Source of the DNA: GCA-2716945 sp964342835
GTDB lineage: Bacteria > Pseudomonadota > Gammaproteobacteria > GCA-002705445 > GCA-002716945
Length of the DNA stretch: 18,701 nucleotides
Reading direction: 5' to 3'
NCBI GenBank assembly: GCA_964342835.1
Contig: CAYFGJ010000011.1
Span: 1-18,701 of the forward strand
The notes under the pieces were generated by a model. That model ran no database searches and was not told where the DNA came from. It worked only from the letters and a program-made list of their open reading frames with translations. The first letter of the stretch is position 1. Every line of letters begins with the position of its first letter. A program made the translations under genes and the position numbers. Of the stretch, positions 1 through 8,055 are shown piece by piece.

Positions 1-141
1 AAAACCAATATTTCCACCTCCAATTATAAGAATTTTATTTGAAATTTTTTCATCATGTCCAAATGCAGAAAGTGTTTCTTTAGTTTGAAGAGAATTAATT
101 ATTACGTAAGCTTTATCATTTTTCTTCATTACATCATTTTT
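1..141 (-). other. TrkA-like segment: end of RCK_C and start of second RCK_N domain
   Basis: The last roughly 46 codons before the window edge do not resemble MltF. They contain the RCK_C-type strand pattern NDVMKKNDKAYVI, an AFGHDE motif, and a glycine-rich Rossmann loop IIGGGNIG at residues 314-321 of the frame. This is the order found in the middle of the Trk potassium-uptake NAD-binding protein TrkA, which has two RCK_N/RCK_C repeats and acts in the cytoplasm. The first half of TrkA is absent here. Whether the second half continues past the edge cannot be seen. Confidence 0.6.
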
Positions 142-966
142 TTTAAGAAAATTTCTTGATCCAACAAAACTAAAATTATTTCTATGACCAAAATGTTTTT
201 CTGATAATTCATTAAGCCTTTCTGATATTTCCATATATTTCAAAAAATCATTTATTTTTTTTACAAGACTACCATCAACATTTTTAGAAACAGCCCAGGC
301 TAATGGTTCATTATTTGATAGATTAAATGCAATCGCTAGTTCTGGATAATATCTTTTATAAACTTTATATTCATTTGAATTAATTATCGTATAATCAATT
401 AATCCTTCACTAATCATTTCAACAAGTTCGTCAGTATTTGAGCTATCTAATTCTGTCCATTTAATATCTTTATATTTTTTTTTAAGTTCATTCATTATAT
501 TAATATGGTTATTTGAATTTTGTATATCAATTATTGAAGAAGTAATTTTCCCAATACTACTTGGTTTATTTCGTATTTTAGCGTTATATATTAGTAATTG
601 ATCTACTTCTCCATATGAATTTGAAAAATTGAATATATTTTTATTAGTATCAGTTGAAGTTAAACCAACAAGTATATTTGCTTTATTAGAAGTCATATTG
701 TCATATATTAAATTAAAATTTTCTTCTGTAATGACTTCAATATTTAAGTTGAGATATTGTGCAAATTCATTCATTAAGTCATATTCAAATCCTTGAATAT
801 TATCTTTTACACTATAATAAGTTGTAGGACTAACTCTAGTTACAAAAATTATTTTTTCTGAGCTAACAATTCTATCAATATAATTTTTAGGAAAATAATA
901 TATAAGGTTGAAAGCAATAGCAATTACAGTACTAATAATAATAAATCGAAAAATAAATTTTAACAT
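1..966 (-). CDS. MltF-like substrate-binding domain fused in frame to an internal TrkA segment (partial, runs off left edge)
   Basis: The frame opens at an ATG that shares one base with the rne stop codon (TAATG), so it is probably translationally coupled, and it stays open for 322 codons to the window edge. Residues 5-27 form one N-terminal membrane anchor. Residues about 35-275 match the periplasmic substrate-binding-like domain of membrane-bound lytic transglycosylase F: GFEYDLMNEFAQYL near 59-72, EGLIDYTIINS near 187-197, YYPELAIAFNLSNNEP near 206-221 and EKHFGHRNNFSFVGSRNFL near 256-274 all have clear E. coli MltF counterparts. MltF should continue into a lytic transglycosylase domain. 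Instead residues about 277-322 read as the end of an RCK_C domain and the start of the second nucleotide-binding fold of TrkA (NDVMKKNDKAYVI, FGHDEKISNKILIIGGGNIG). A periplasmic TrkA NAD-binding fold makes little functional sense, so this is a decayed fusion or an assembly chimera. The MltF assignment is strong; the biological reality of the fusion is uncertain. Confidence 0.75.
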   Translation of the reverse strand, partial: MLKFIFRFIIISTVIAIAFNLIYYFPKNYIDRIVSSEKIIFVTRVSPTTYYSVKDNIQGFEYDLMNEFAQYLNLNIEVITEENFNLIYDNMTSNKANILVGLTSTDTNKNIFNFSNSYGEVDQLLIYNAKIRNKPSSIGKITSSIIDIQNSNNHINIMNELKKKYKDIKWTELDSSNTDELVEMISEGLIDYTIINSNEYKVYKRYYPELAIAFNLSNNEPLAWAVSKNVDGSLVKKINDFLKYMEISERLNELSEKHFGHRNNFSFVGSRNFLKKNDVMKKNDKAYVIINSLQTKETLSAFGHDEKISNKILIIGGGNIGF

Positions 967-2762
967 TAATTTGTTTTGTATTTACTTTGTGTTTTTTTAT
1001 TAAAAGGTTTTCTTTTTTTATTGTTATAAGATCTATACTTATTTTGTTTATAATTAGTTTTATTAAATCGTCTTACTCTATTTCTACTAAATTTATTCTC
1101 TTTATTTTTTGTTTCATCTTCTTTTCCAAATAATTTTTTTATTATTTTACTAAAAAAATTTTCTCCAGCCGCTGAACCTTTAGGACCACTAGGCTTTGGA
1201 GGAGGAGATTTTGGTTTAATTGATGATACAAATGCTTTTTGAGCAGTATTTTTTATATTTTCTTTAGATACATTTTCTTGTGCTTTAATATTTGATTTGA
1301 ATTCTTCTTCTGACAATCCTTGTTTGTCAATCAAATAGCTAGATCCTTCTAGATCTGGGTTAGGCATAATTTTAATATCTATTGATTGTCTTTTTTCAAT
1401 ATCTTGAATCATATCTCTTTTTTCATTTAATAAATAAGTAGCTAATCTTACTGGTAGATATACTGTTAGTAATTTGTCACTTTTTATAGCTTCTTCTTCT
1501 ACGACTCTTGCTATAGAAACCGATAAAGTGGAAAGTGATTTAATTTGACCAGATCCGCTACATGTTGGACAATATTCATTACTACTATTTATTAAAGTTG
1601 ATTTTAGTTTTTGTCTTGATACTTCCATTAATCCAAATTTTGAAATTCTACCAAATTGTATTTTTGCTCTGTCAAGTTTGGTTGATTCCGCCATTTTTCT
1701 CATTACTGTTCCTTTAGATTTCATTGATAACATATCAATAAAATCAATCACTATTAATCCTCCAATATCTCTGAGCTTTAATTGAGTTGTAATAATATTT
1801 ACTGCTTCAAGATTGGTATTTAAAGCTGTTTCTTCAATATCTCCACCTTGTGTTGATTTTGCTGAGTTAACATCAATACTTGTTAATGCTTCTGTACTAT
1901 CAAAAATGACATTTCCACCTGATGGTAAGGAAACTTTTCTTTTATATACATTTTGAATTTGAGATTCAATTCTATGTTTACTAAAAATTGGTACAGAATC
2001 TTCATATAGATTACAGTTAGCAGGAAAGTGTGGCATAAAATGTTCTTTAGCATTTAAAAACTCTTCATAAAAATTTTTATTATCTATTATTACTTCATCA
2101 ATATCATCACTACAATAATCACGGATCAATCGTGCCATCATGCTACTTTCTTGATAAATTAAAAATGGTGCTTTCTTGAGAACAGATCCTTCTAACACTG
2201 ACTCATAAATTTGAATTAAATAGTTCATATCCCATGTCAATGATTCTTGAGATGCATCTAGACCCGATGTTCTTAGAATTATACTCATACCATCTGGAAT
2301 GTCTAAGTTATTTAAGAGTTTTTTGGCTTGCAGTCTGTCATCACCTTCTAATCTTCTTGATATACCACCTGTATTAGGATTTTTTGGTAATAGAACGAGA
2401 TATTTACCCGCAAGACTTAAATATGTTGATAATGCAGCTCCTTTTGTACCCCTTTCTTCTTTATCAACTTGAACGACAATTTCTTTTCCTGATTCCAAAC
2501 AATCTTTTGAAGATTTGCTTTTACCAGGTACAAATATCTCGCTTGAAATTTCTTTAAAAGGCAAGAAACCATGTCTTGATCTACCAAAATTTACAAAAGC
2601 AGCTTCTAAGCTAGGTTCTACCCTCGAAATAATTCCTTTGTATATGTTGGACTTTATGTTTTTGGAAGGAATTTCTATATCTAAATCTATTAAATTGTTG
2701 TCTTGTATTATAGCAAGACGTACCTCTTCCTTCTGTGAGGCATTCAAAAGTATTTGCTTCAT
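966..2762 (-). CDS. rne: Ribonuclease E, short form
   Basis: Essential endoribonuclease for mRNA decay and rRNA/tRNA processing. The 598-residue protein opens like RNase E (MKQILLNASQKEEVRLAII), followed by the S1 RNA-binding region (about 38-120; NIYKGIISRVEPSLEAAFV). The DNase I-like catalytic region carries metal ligands D297 (TSIDVNSA) and D340 (VIDFIDM), 43 residues apart as in E. coli (D303/D346). The zinc link CPTC (C398, C401) matches E. coli C404/C407. After about residue 510 there is a short proline-rich linker, an amphipathic stretch FFSKIIKKLFG resembling the membrane-targeting segment of E. coli RNase E, then about 50 very basic residues. E. coli RNase E has 1061 residues, so most of the C-terminal scaffold is missing. 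RNase G is less likely because of the membrane helix and basic tail and the divergent rluC neighbour. The start is supported by AGGAT six bases upstream of the ATG. Confidence 0.95.
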   Translation of the reverse strand: MKQILLNASQKEEVRLAIIQDNNLIDLDIEIPSKNIKSNIYKGIISRVEPSLEAAFVNFGRSRHGFLPFKEISSEIFVPGKSKSSKDCLESGKEIVVQVDKEERGTKGAALSTYLSLAGKYLVLLPKNPNTGGISRRLEGDDRLQAKKLLNNLDIPDGMSIILRTSGLDASQESLTWDMNYLIQIYESVLEGSVLKKAPFLIYQESSMMARLIRDYCSDDIDEVIIDNKNFYEEFLNAKEHFMPHFPANCNLYEDSVPIFSKHRIESQIQNVYKRKVSLPSGGNVIFDSTEALTSIDVNSAKSTQGGDIEETALNTNLEAVNIITTQLKLRDIGGLIVIDFIDMLSMKSKGTVMRKMAESTKLDRAKIQFGRISKFGLMEVSRQKLKSTLINSSNEYCPTCSGSGQIKSLSTLSVSIARVVEEEAIKSDKLLTVYLPVRLATYLLNEKRDMIQDIEKRQSIDIKIMPNPDLEGSSYLIDKQGLSEEEFKSNIKAQENVSKENIKNTAQKAFVSSIKPKSPPPKPSGPKGSAAGENFFSKIIKKLFGKEDETKNKENKFSRNRVRRFNKTNYKQNKYRSYNNKKRKPFNKKTQSKYKTN

Positions 2763-2989
2763 TTTTAATCCTGTATGTCATTTTACTAAATGAAAAAATG
2801 GCCTTTATATCAATGAATCTTGTTTGCTATATTTATGCGTTTATTGTCTATTTTTACTATAAATCGCTTATTTTTTGTTTATTCAGGCCTTTAATTTCTT
2901 ATTAATATTATAGCCAAACAATTTAAAATTCTTTGAGTTAATATATCAATGATTTAAGATATCTTCAAATACAATTTAAGGAAATTATT
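2763..2989. promoter_or_regulatory. Divergent rne/rluC control region
   Basis: This 227-base gap has no credible gene and must hold the promoters and leaders of both divergent genes. On the minus strand the rne leader has a perfect six-base-pair inverted repeat (TCATTT, loop TACT, AAATGA; 2778-2793) just upstream of the AGGAT ribosome binding site. The octamer GGCCTTTA occurs twice in the same direction (2800-2807 and 2886-2893), conspicuous in such AT-rich DNA. The rluC start is preceded by AAGGA with good spacing. In E. coli rne is autoregulated through its 5' leader, so a structured leader would be expected. I could not choose convincing -35/-10 pairs in DNA this AT-rich. Confidence 0.5.
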
Positions 2990-3895
2990 ATGTCTGTTGA
3001 TTATATACATATATCTAGTAATGAAATCGGCCAGAGGCTTGATAATTTCTTATTGAAAAAATTGAAGGGTGTACCTAGAAGTCTCATTTATAAAATTATT
3101 CGTAGTGGTCAGGTACGTATAAACAAAGGCAGAACTAAAGCATCATATAGATTATCTGAAAAAGATATTGTGAGAATTCCTCCTATCGAAACTTCTAATA
3201 ACAGTACAGGAATTTCTTATAAATTTTTGAATAATCTAGAGAAATATATAATTTTTGAGAATCAAGATTTTATTATTTTAGATAAACCCGCAAAGATTGC
3301 TGTTCATTCAGGCACTGGCTTAAAAAACGATATCATTAGTTCGATAAAGACGATCAAAGAGTATAGGAATATAACACCTGTCCATAGGTTAGATAAAGAT
3401 ACCAGCGGTTGTTTAATATTAGCAAAAAACTATCAATCTGCTTCATTCTTTGGGTCAATTATGCCAGATATTAAAAAAACTTATAATGCTTTACTTTTTG
3501 GTAGATTATCTAAAAAAGAAGTCAAAATTGATAAAGCTTTGACTGATGTTAGAAAAGATGGAAATAGAAAAATAATAACATCTAGTTCAGGCAAGCCTGC
3601 AAGTTCAATATTTATTAAAAAGAAACAATATAAAAAGTTTACTTTAGTTGATGTTATTTTAGAAACAGGAAGAACACATCAGATTAGGGTTCATGCTGCA
3701 AATATGAATAATCCAATTTGTGGAGATAAAAAATATGGTGATAAAGAACTCAATAGAGAACTTAATAATAAAGGATTAGATAGAATTTTTTTGCACGCAG
3801 AAAAGATATCATTTTATTATAATAAAAAATACTCATTTAAATCCAAATTACCATTAGATTTATTATGTGTTCTTGATAATATTAAAGAAGTATAA
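2990..3895 (+). CDS. rluC: 23S rRNA pseudouridine synthase RluC
   Basis: RluA-family pseudouridine synthase; in E. coli RluC modifies U955, U2504 and U2580 of 23S rRNA. The 301-residue protein has an N-terminal S4 RNA-binding domain (about residues 12-65; IGQRLDNFLLKKLKGVPRS) and a catalytic domain with HRLDKDTSGCLILAK, in which D137 is the catalytic aspartate. A later ETGRTHQIRVH motif completes the fold. The family could in principle give RluA or RluD, but divergent placement from rne is the classic RluC arrangement. AAGGA upstream of ATG 2990 supports the start. It leads the long plus-strand gene series. Confidence 0.93.
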   Translation: MSVDYIHISSNEIGQRLDNFLLKKLKGVPRSLIYKIIRSGQVRINKGRTKASYRLSEKDIVRIPPIETSNNSTGISYKFLNNLEKYIIFENQDFIILDKPAKIAVHSGTGLKNDIISSIKTIKEYRNITPVHRLDKDTSGCLILAKNYQSASFFGSIMPDIKKTYNALLFGRLSKKEVKIDKALTDVRKDGNRKIITSSSGKPASSIFIKKKQYKKFTLVDVILETGRTHQIRVHAANMNNPICGDKKYGDKELNRELNNKGLDRIFLHAEKISFYYNKKYSFKSKLPLDLLCVLDNIKEV

Positions 3896-3919
3896 TTATA
3901 TATAAATAACATATAGTTT

Positions 3920-4858
3920 ATGGATAACAATGATCTATTAAATAAACTTATAAATTCTTTATTAGAAGATAGAAGAATTGAAAGAAGGAATAAACTTATA
4001 TTTAGAGTTTTTTCGGGTATCTTTATTCTCTTTTTTTTGTATATACTTTTATTTCCTTCAGATAGATTTTCGCCTACATATGAACATACCGGGTTAATAG
4101 AAATTAATGGAATGATATCTGCTTCTAGTAATGCCAGTGTAGAAAAAATAATTCCGAGTATAAAAAAAGCTTTAGATAACGAATTGTGTATCGGTGTAAT
4201 ATTAAAAATTAATAGTCCGGGTGGTAGCGCAACACAATCAAAAATTATATTTGATGAAATTACAAAATTAAGACTTAATAGCAAAAAACCTATATACAGT
4301 GTTATAGAAGATATGGGAACGTCAGGCGGTTATTATATTGCAGCAAGTAGCGATAAAATAATTTCAAATAAATCCAGTATAGTTGGATCTATAGGAGTTC
4401 GTATAGACAGTTTAAATGTTAAGTCATTTTTTGATAAACTAGGAATTAAATCTCAATCTATTACATCTGGTGAAGATAAATTAATCTTAGATCCATTCAA
4501 AGAACTCTCTGATAAACATAAATTTCATTTACAGCAGTTAACAAGCGAAATCCACAATCAATTTATAACAGATATTCAGAAATCTAGAGGAAATAGAATT
4601 ACTGACGATTGTTTACTTTCAGATAATATAACTAATACGGGGAACTGTAAGATTTTCAGTGGTCTTTTTTGGACAGGGTTAGAAGCGTATAATCTAGGGT
4701 TAGTTGACGAGCATGGTTCTTTATATGATGTTAATAAAAAATATTTAAAGGACAGAAAAATTGTTAATTATACTCATAAGGACAATGTATTAGAAACGGT
4801 ACTACAGAGAAGCCTATCAAAAATATTACAAAATAATTATTTAAATATAAATCACTAA
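3920..4858 (+). CDS. sppA: Signal peptide peptidase SppA, short single-domain form (family S49)
   Basis: Inner-membrane serine protease that digests cleaved signal peptides. The 312-residue protein has one N-terminal membrane segment (about residues 26-45) followed by a ClpP-like S49 domain. Visible motifs are KINSPGGSA, the nucleophile region MGTSGGYYIAAS with S135, and SGEDK with K187. The 52-residue Ser-Lys spacing equals that of the B. subtilis SppA dyad (S147/K199), so this is a single-domain form about half the length of the duplicated E. coli SppA (618 residues). It starts 24 bases after rluC; this rluC-sppA proximity is also known in pseudomonads. No strong ribosome binding site is visible, so coupling to rluC is possible. 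SohB is the main alternative, but its usual neighbours are absent. Confidence 0.9.
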   Translation: MDNNDLLNKLINSLLEDRRIERRNKLIFRVFSGIFILFFLYILLFPSDRFSPTYEHTGLIEINGMISASSNASVEKIIPSIKKALDNELCIGVILKINSPGGSATQSKIIFDEITKLRLNSKKPIYSVIEDMGTSGGYYIAASSDKIISNKSSIVGSIGVRIDSLNVKSFFDKLGIKSQSITSGEDKLILDPFKELSDKHKFHLQQLTSEIHNQFITDIQKSRGNRITDDCLLSDNITNTGNCKIFSGLFWTGLEAYNLGLVDEHGSLYDVNKKYLKDRKIVNYTHKDNVLETVLQRSLSKILQNNYLNINH

Positions 4859-4860
4859 TA

Positions 4861-6375
4861 ATGAAAATTAGTTTTTTACCTCTTCTATCAAGTAATCATA
4901 TAAGAAAACTAGAAAGAAAATATAATCATACAGAATTACTAGAGAAGGCTAGTACATGCTTATATAAGTCTCTTCATATTATAGACAAAGCATATTTAAA
5001 AAAGATTATTATAATATGTGGTCCAGGTAACAACGGTGCTGACGGTTTATTTTTGGCGTCATTGCTCATAAAATCTCAATATTCAGTATCAATATTTTTT
5101 CCTAATGATTATGCTAGTAATCATAAAGATCTTATTAATAGATTAGATTTAACTGCTTTTATAATTAAAGATGATAATTTTAAAGATGCAACTTTAATAA
5201 TAGATGGTATATTTGGTTCTGGATTAAATAGAAAATTAGATAATGAAATTTCTAAATTAATACATAATATTAATCAGCTTTCAGCATATAAAATTTCGAT
5301 AGACGTTCCAACAGGATTAAATAGCGAAGGTAAACAAAATACTTCTAATGTGTTAGAAAGACACAATATAGTCAAATCTAATTTAACAGTATCATTTATA
5401 TCGTTAAAGAAAGGACTATTTACTGCACAAGGTAGAGATCATTGGAGTGTCATTCATCATTATAAACTTATTGATGAAAAATTAACTTCCACAACATATC
5501 TTTTTTCCTTAGATGGATTTATTACATCAGGGATTATTTTTGATCCAAAATCTTTGGAAGATATTATACAAAAAGATTATTTAAAGGATATTTCTGCAAC
5601 CCATAATGCAAAAAAAACTGATGCAAGAGGTTTGATAATAGGTGGTAATAATGAATATTTAGGTGCACTTCTCTTAGCTTCAGAGGCTGCTTTAAAAACA
5701 GGTGTACGTTATTTAACAACTTTATCATCTAAAAATAATTCAAAATTAATTCCTATCAAAATACCTGAAATTATTAGTCATACATATAATGAAATTAATA
5801 ATTTAACCTTAAAGTTTAACTCCTTATTAATTGGTCCTGGATTAGGGCGTAAAAAACTTTCTGAAGAAATATTTTCTAATTTTTTATCTTTATTAAAAAA
5901 CAATAATAATTTACCAGTTATAGTAGATGCAGATGGTATAAATCTACTTTCACAAAATTGTTTTTTTTATGATAAATGGATATTAACACCACACGAAGGT
6001 GAGGCAGCACAATTATTAGATACTTCAGTTGATTACATTATTGAAGATAGATATAGAGCAACAGATGAAATATATGAAAAATATGGTGGTATTGTTGCAC
6101 TTAAAGGAGCGGGAACAATTATAAATAATGGGACTAATACATATTTATGTTCACATGGAAATTATGGTATGGCTATGGCTGGCATGGGAGATTGTCTTAG
6201 TGGTATATTATTAGGCCTGCATTGTATGAAACTAACTCAAATAGATGCTACATTAATCAGCATTGGAATACATTCACAAGCAGCTGATTTACTAGCGGAC
6301 GAATTTGGATTGATTGGAATATTACCCACTAACGTTATAAATAAAGTTTCAACAATATTAAATCAATTAAAATAA
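4861..6375 (+). CDS. nnr: Bifunctional NAD(P)H-hydrate epimerase / ADP-dependent NAD(P)H-hydrate dehydratase
   Basis: Metabolite-repair enzyme: the N-terminal half interconverts R and S hydrates of NAD(P)H and the C-terminal half dehydrates the S form using ADP. The YjeF_N domain spans roughly residues 1-215, with CGPGNNGADG at 53-62, DGIFGSGLNR near 114-123 and IDVPTGLNSEGKQ after it. The ribokinase-like domain spans about 235-504, with LIGPGLGR, VDADGINLL, TPHEGEAAQLL near 376-386, and AGMGDCLSG containing D444, the expected catalytic base. Length (504) is normal for the fused protein (E. coli 515). The ATG lies two bases after the sppA stop, and the stop directly abuts the tsaE start. The nnr-tsaE pairing is widely conserved in bacteria. 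Confidence 0.95.
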   Translation: MKISFLPLLSSNHIRKLERKYNHTELLEKASTCLYKSLHIIDKAYLKKIIIICGPGNNGADGLFLASLLIKSQYSVSIFFPNDYASNHKDLINRLDLTAFIIKDDNFKDATLIIDGIFGSGLNRKLDNEISKLIHNINQLSAYKISIDVPTGLNSEGKQNTSNVLERHNIVKSNLTVSFISLKKGLFTAQGRDHWSVIHHYKLIDEKLTSTTYLFSLDGFITSGIIFDPKSLEDIIQKDYLKDISATHNAKKTDARGLIIGGNNEYLGALLLASEAALKTGVRYLTTLSSKNNSKLIPIKIPEIISHTYNEINNLTLKFNSLLIGPGLGRKKLSEEIFSNFLSLLKNNNNLPVIVDADGINLLSQNCFFYDKWILTPHEGEAAQLLDTSVDYIIEDRYRATDEIYEKYGGIVALKGAGTIINNGTNTYLCSHGNYGMAMAGMGDCLSGILLGLHCMKLTQIDATLISIGIHSQAADLLADEFGLIGILPTNVINKVSTILNQLK

Positions 6376-6810
6376 ATGAAAAAAAACTATTATCATATTA
6401 TAAATGAAAGTAACTATGATTATATATTTCGTAATTTAACGATAAAAAAGAGTAAAAATTATATATTTTTTTTAACTGGTGAAGTAGGATCAGGAAAATC
6501 TACTTTTATTAGATTGTTTATCAAATATATATATGATGATATAAATATAACGAGTCCGACATTCCCTATTATTAATGAATACATTACAGATAATTACAAA
6601 ATATTTCATTATGATTTATATAGGATTAAATCTCATAAAGAATTATTGGAAATAGGAATAGATTCTTATTTAAACCAAAATGCTTTACATTTTTTTGAAT
6701 GGCCAAATGAGTTTAAGAGTTTATTGCCAAAACCTAATTTTGAAATCAATTTAGATGTAATTGATGAAAGCAGAATTCTTAAGATAATTACTAACCATGA
6801 AAAAGAATAA
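6376..6810 (+). CDS. tsaE: tRNA threonylcarbamoyladenosine biosynthesis ATPase TsaE
   Basis: P-loop ATPase that works with TsaB and TsaD to install the t6A37 modification on ANN-decoding tRNAs. The 144-residue protein has Walker A GEVGSGKST at 35-43, ITSPTFPIINEY at about 57-68, a HYDLYRI motif, and FFEWPNEF near the C-terminus, in the usual TsaE order. The ATG follows the nnr stop with no gap and no visible ribosome binding site, so translation probably depends on reinitiation after nnr. Its 3' end overlaps miaA by 14 bases. It is slightly short (E. coli 153). tsaB and tsaD are not in this window. Confidence 0.93.
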   Translation: MKKNYYHIINESNYDYIFRNLTIKKSKNYIFFLTGEVGSGKSTFIRLFIKYIYDDINITSPTFPIINEYITDNYKIFHYDLYRIKSHKELLEIGIDSYLNQNALHFFEWPNEFKSLLPKPNFEINLDVIDESRILKIITNHEKE

Positions 6811-7738
6811 ATTACCCATTGTTTCCATTATAGGTCCAACAGCAATTGGAAAAACACAATGTTCTATTGAATTATCAAAGATTTTTCCTGTTGAGATCAT
6901 AAGCGTTGATTCAGCGATGATATATAAAGAAATGAACATTGGTACGGATAAACCAAATTCTGATATTTTAAAAGAAAATATTCATCATTTGATAAATATT
7001 AAATATCCTAATGAAAATTATAATGTTGGGAATTTTTATCATGATTCACTAAATCTTATAAATGACATTCATAAACGTAAAAAAATACCACTTTTTGTTG
7101 GCGGAACTTTAATGTATTTTTATCAATTATTTAATGGATTAAATAAATTGCCAGAATCTTCTGAATCAGAAAGAGAATTTATAGATTATTTAGTTGATAT
7201 ATATGGATGGGAAAAACTCTATTCATCATTAAAATTAATAGACCAACAATCAATTGCTAAAATTGATATTAATGATCATCAAAGAATACAAAGAGTTTTA
7301 GAAGTTTATTTAATAACTGGCAAACCTTTATCTTTTTTTCATTCATCAACTGAATGCTTGTCTGATATGTATGAACTTATTACTGTGAAATTGTGTTGTA
7401 ATGATAGAAATGTTTTACATAAAATCATTGAATCTAGAACAAATCATATGTTCAATATAGGATTTATTGATGAAGTAAAATTTTTAAAAAATAAATATAA
7501 CCTAAATTCATCATTTCAGTCTATGAAAGCTATTGGTTATAAGGAAATTATGAATTTTTTTGAAGGTAATTTGTCAAAAAATGAATTAATACCTAAAACT
7601 ATATTTTCTACAAGACAACTTGCTAAAAGACAGATAACTTGGTTAAAAAAATTTCCAAGTAATTATGAGCTTCATGATTCAGTATATATGGATAAGAATA
7701 TCCTAAACAAAATTGATAAACATTTACAATTTTTATAA
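6797..7738 (+). CDS. miaA: tRNA dimethylallyltransferase MiaA
   Basis: Transfers an isopentenyl group from dimethylallyl diphosphate to A37 of tRNAs reading UNN codons, the first step toward ms2i6A. The P-loop GPTAIGKT lies at about residues 13-20, followed by ISVDSAMIYKEMNIGTDKP, HHLINI, and FVGGTLMYFYQLFNGL, all family signatures. The C-terminal FSTRQLAKRQITWLKKF stretch is the tRNA-contacting end. Length (313) is normal. It starts inside tsaE with a 14-base overlap; mutL and amiB, which precede miaA in enterobacteria, are absent. The miaA-hfq adjacency is a well-known conserved pair. Confidence 0.96.
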   Translation: MKKNKLPIVSIIGPTAIGKTQCSIELSKIFPVEIISVDSAMIYKEMNIGTDKPNSDILKENIHHLINIKYPNENYNVGNFYHDSLNLINDIHKRKKIPLFVGGTLMYFYQLFNGLNKLPESSESEREFIDYLVDIYGWEKLYSSLKLIDQQSIAKIDINDHQRIQRVLEVYLITGKPLSFFHSSTECLSDMYELITVKLCCNDRNVLHKIIESRTNHMFNIGFIDEVKFLKNKYNLNSSFQSMKAIGYKEIMNFFEGNLSKNELIPKTIFSTRQLAKRQITWLKKFPSNYELHDSVYMDKNILNKIDKHLQFL

Positions 7739-7782
7739 TTAATGCCAATATTTATATTCAACTAATATTTTTTATATAGATA

Positions 7783-8022
7783 ATGGCTGAGATAATACAA
7801 GATAAGTTTTTGAACAAATTAAGAAAAGAACAAGTTCAAGTTTCTATATTTCTAATAAATGGCATAAAATTAGAAGGGTTAATTCAAGCTTTTGATACAT
7901 ACATTATAGTTCTACAAAACAAGAACAAAGAAGGAGCTATTATACATCAAACTATATATAAACATGCAATATCTACTATAGTCCCCATAAAGCCGATAAA
8001 ATTAGAGTTTGAAGATAGTTAA
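7783..8022 (+). CDS. hfq: RNA chaperone Hfq with an inter-motif insertion
   Basis: Hexameric Sm-like protein that pairs small RNAs with mRNAs. The 79-residue protein has the N-terminal QDKFLN helix start, Sm1 (VSIFLINGIKLEGLIQAFD, about 20-38) and Sm2 with YKHAISTIVP (59-68), including the proximal-face K60 and H61 that match E. coli K56/H57. Two oddities stand out. Between the Sm1 end (IVLQN, 42-46) and YKHA there are 12 residues instead of the usual 6; KNKEGA (47-52) is the likely extra block. The rim arginine patch, RRER in E. coli, is RKEQ here (14-17). The C-terminal tail is short, ending EFEDS. It starts 44 bases after miaA and could have its own promoter. Identity is certain; functional effects of the changes are inference. 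Confidence 0.96.
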   Translation: MAEIIQDKFLNKLRKEQVQVSIFLINGIKLEGLIQAFDTYIIVLQNKNKEGAIIHQTIYKHAISTIVPIKPIKLEFEDS

Positions 8023-8055
8023 TGTTTATATTATTATTATTTTGCGGTGAATTTA

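Noticed and set aside
137..144. Eight-base T run as a programmed frameshift or simple indel explaining the MltF-TrkA join
   Set aside because: The frame is continuous through the run, and hundreds of codons of both parent genes are missing, so a one-base slip or error at the homopolymer cannot by itself create the join.
2515..2793. Plus-strand open frame opposite the 5' end of rne
   Set aside because: It lies antisense to well-conserved S1-domain codons of rne, resembles no known protein, and has no supporting ribosome binding site.
3817..4284. Minus-strand 155-codon frame across the rluC end and sppA start
   Set aside because: It is the reverse shadow of two clearly coding plus-strand genes, and its hydrophobic composition is what antisense AT-rich DNA gives.
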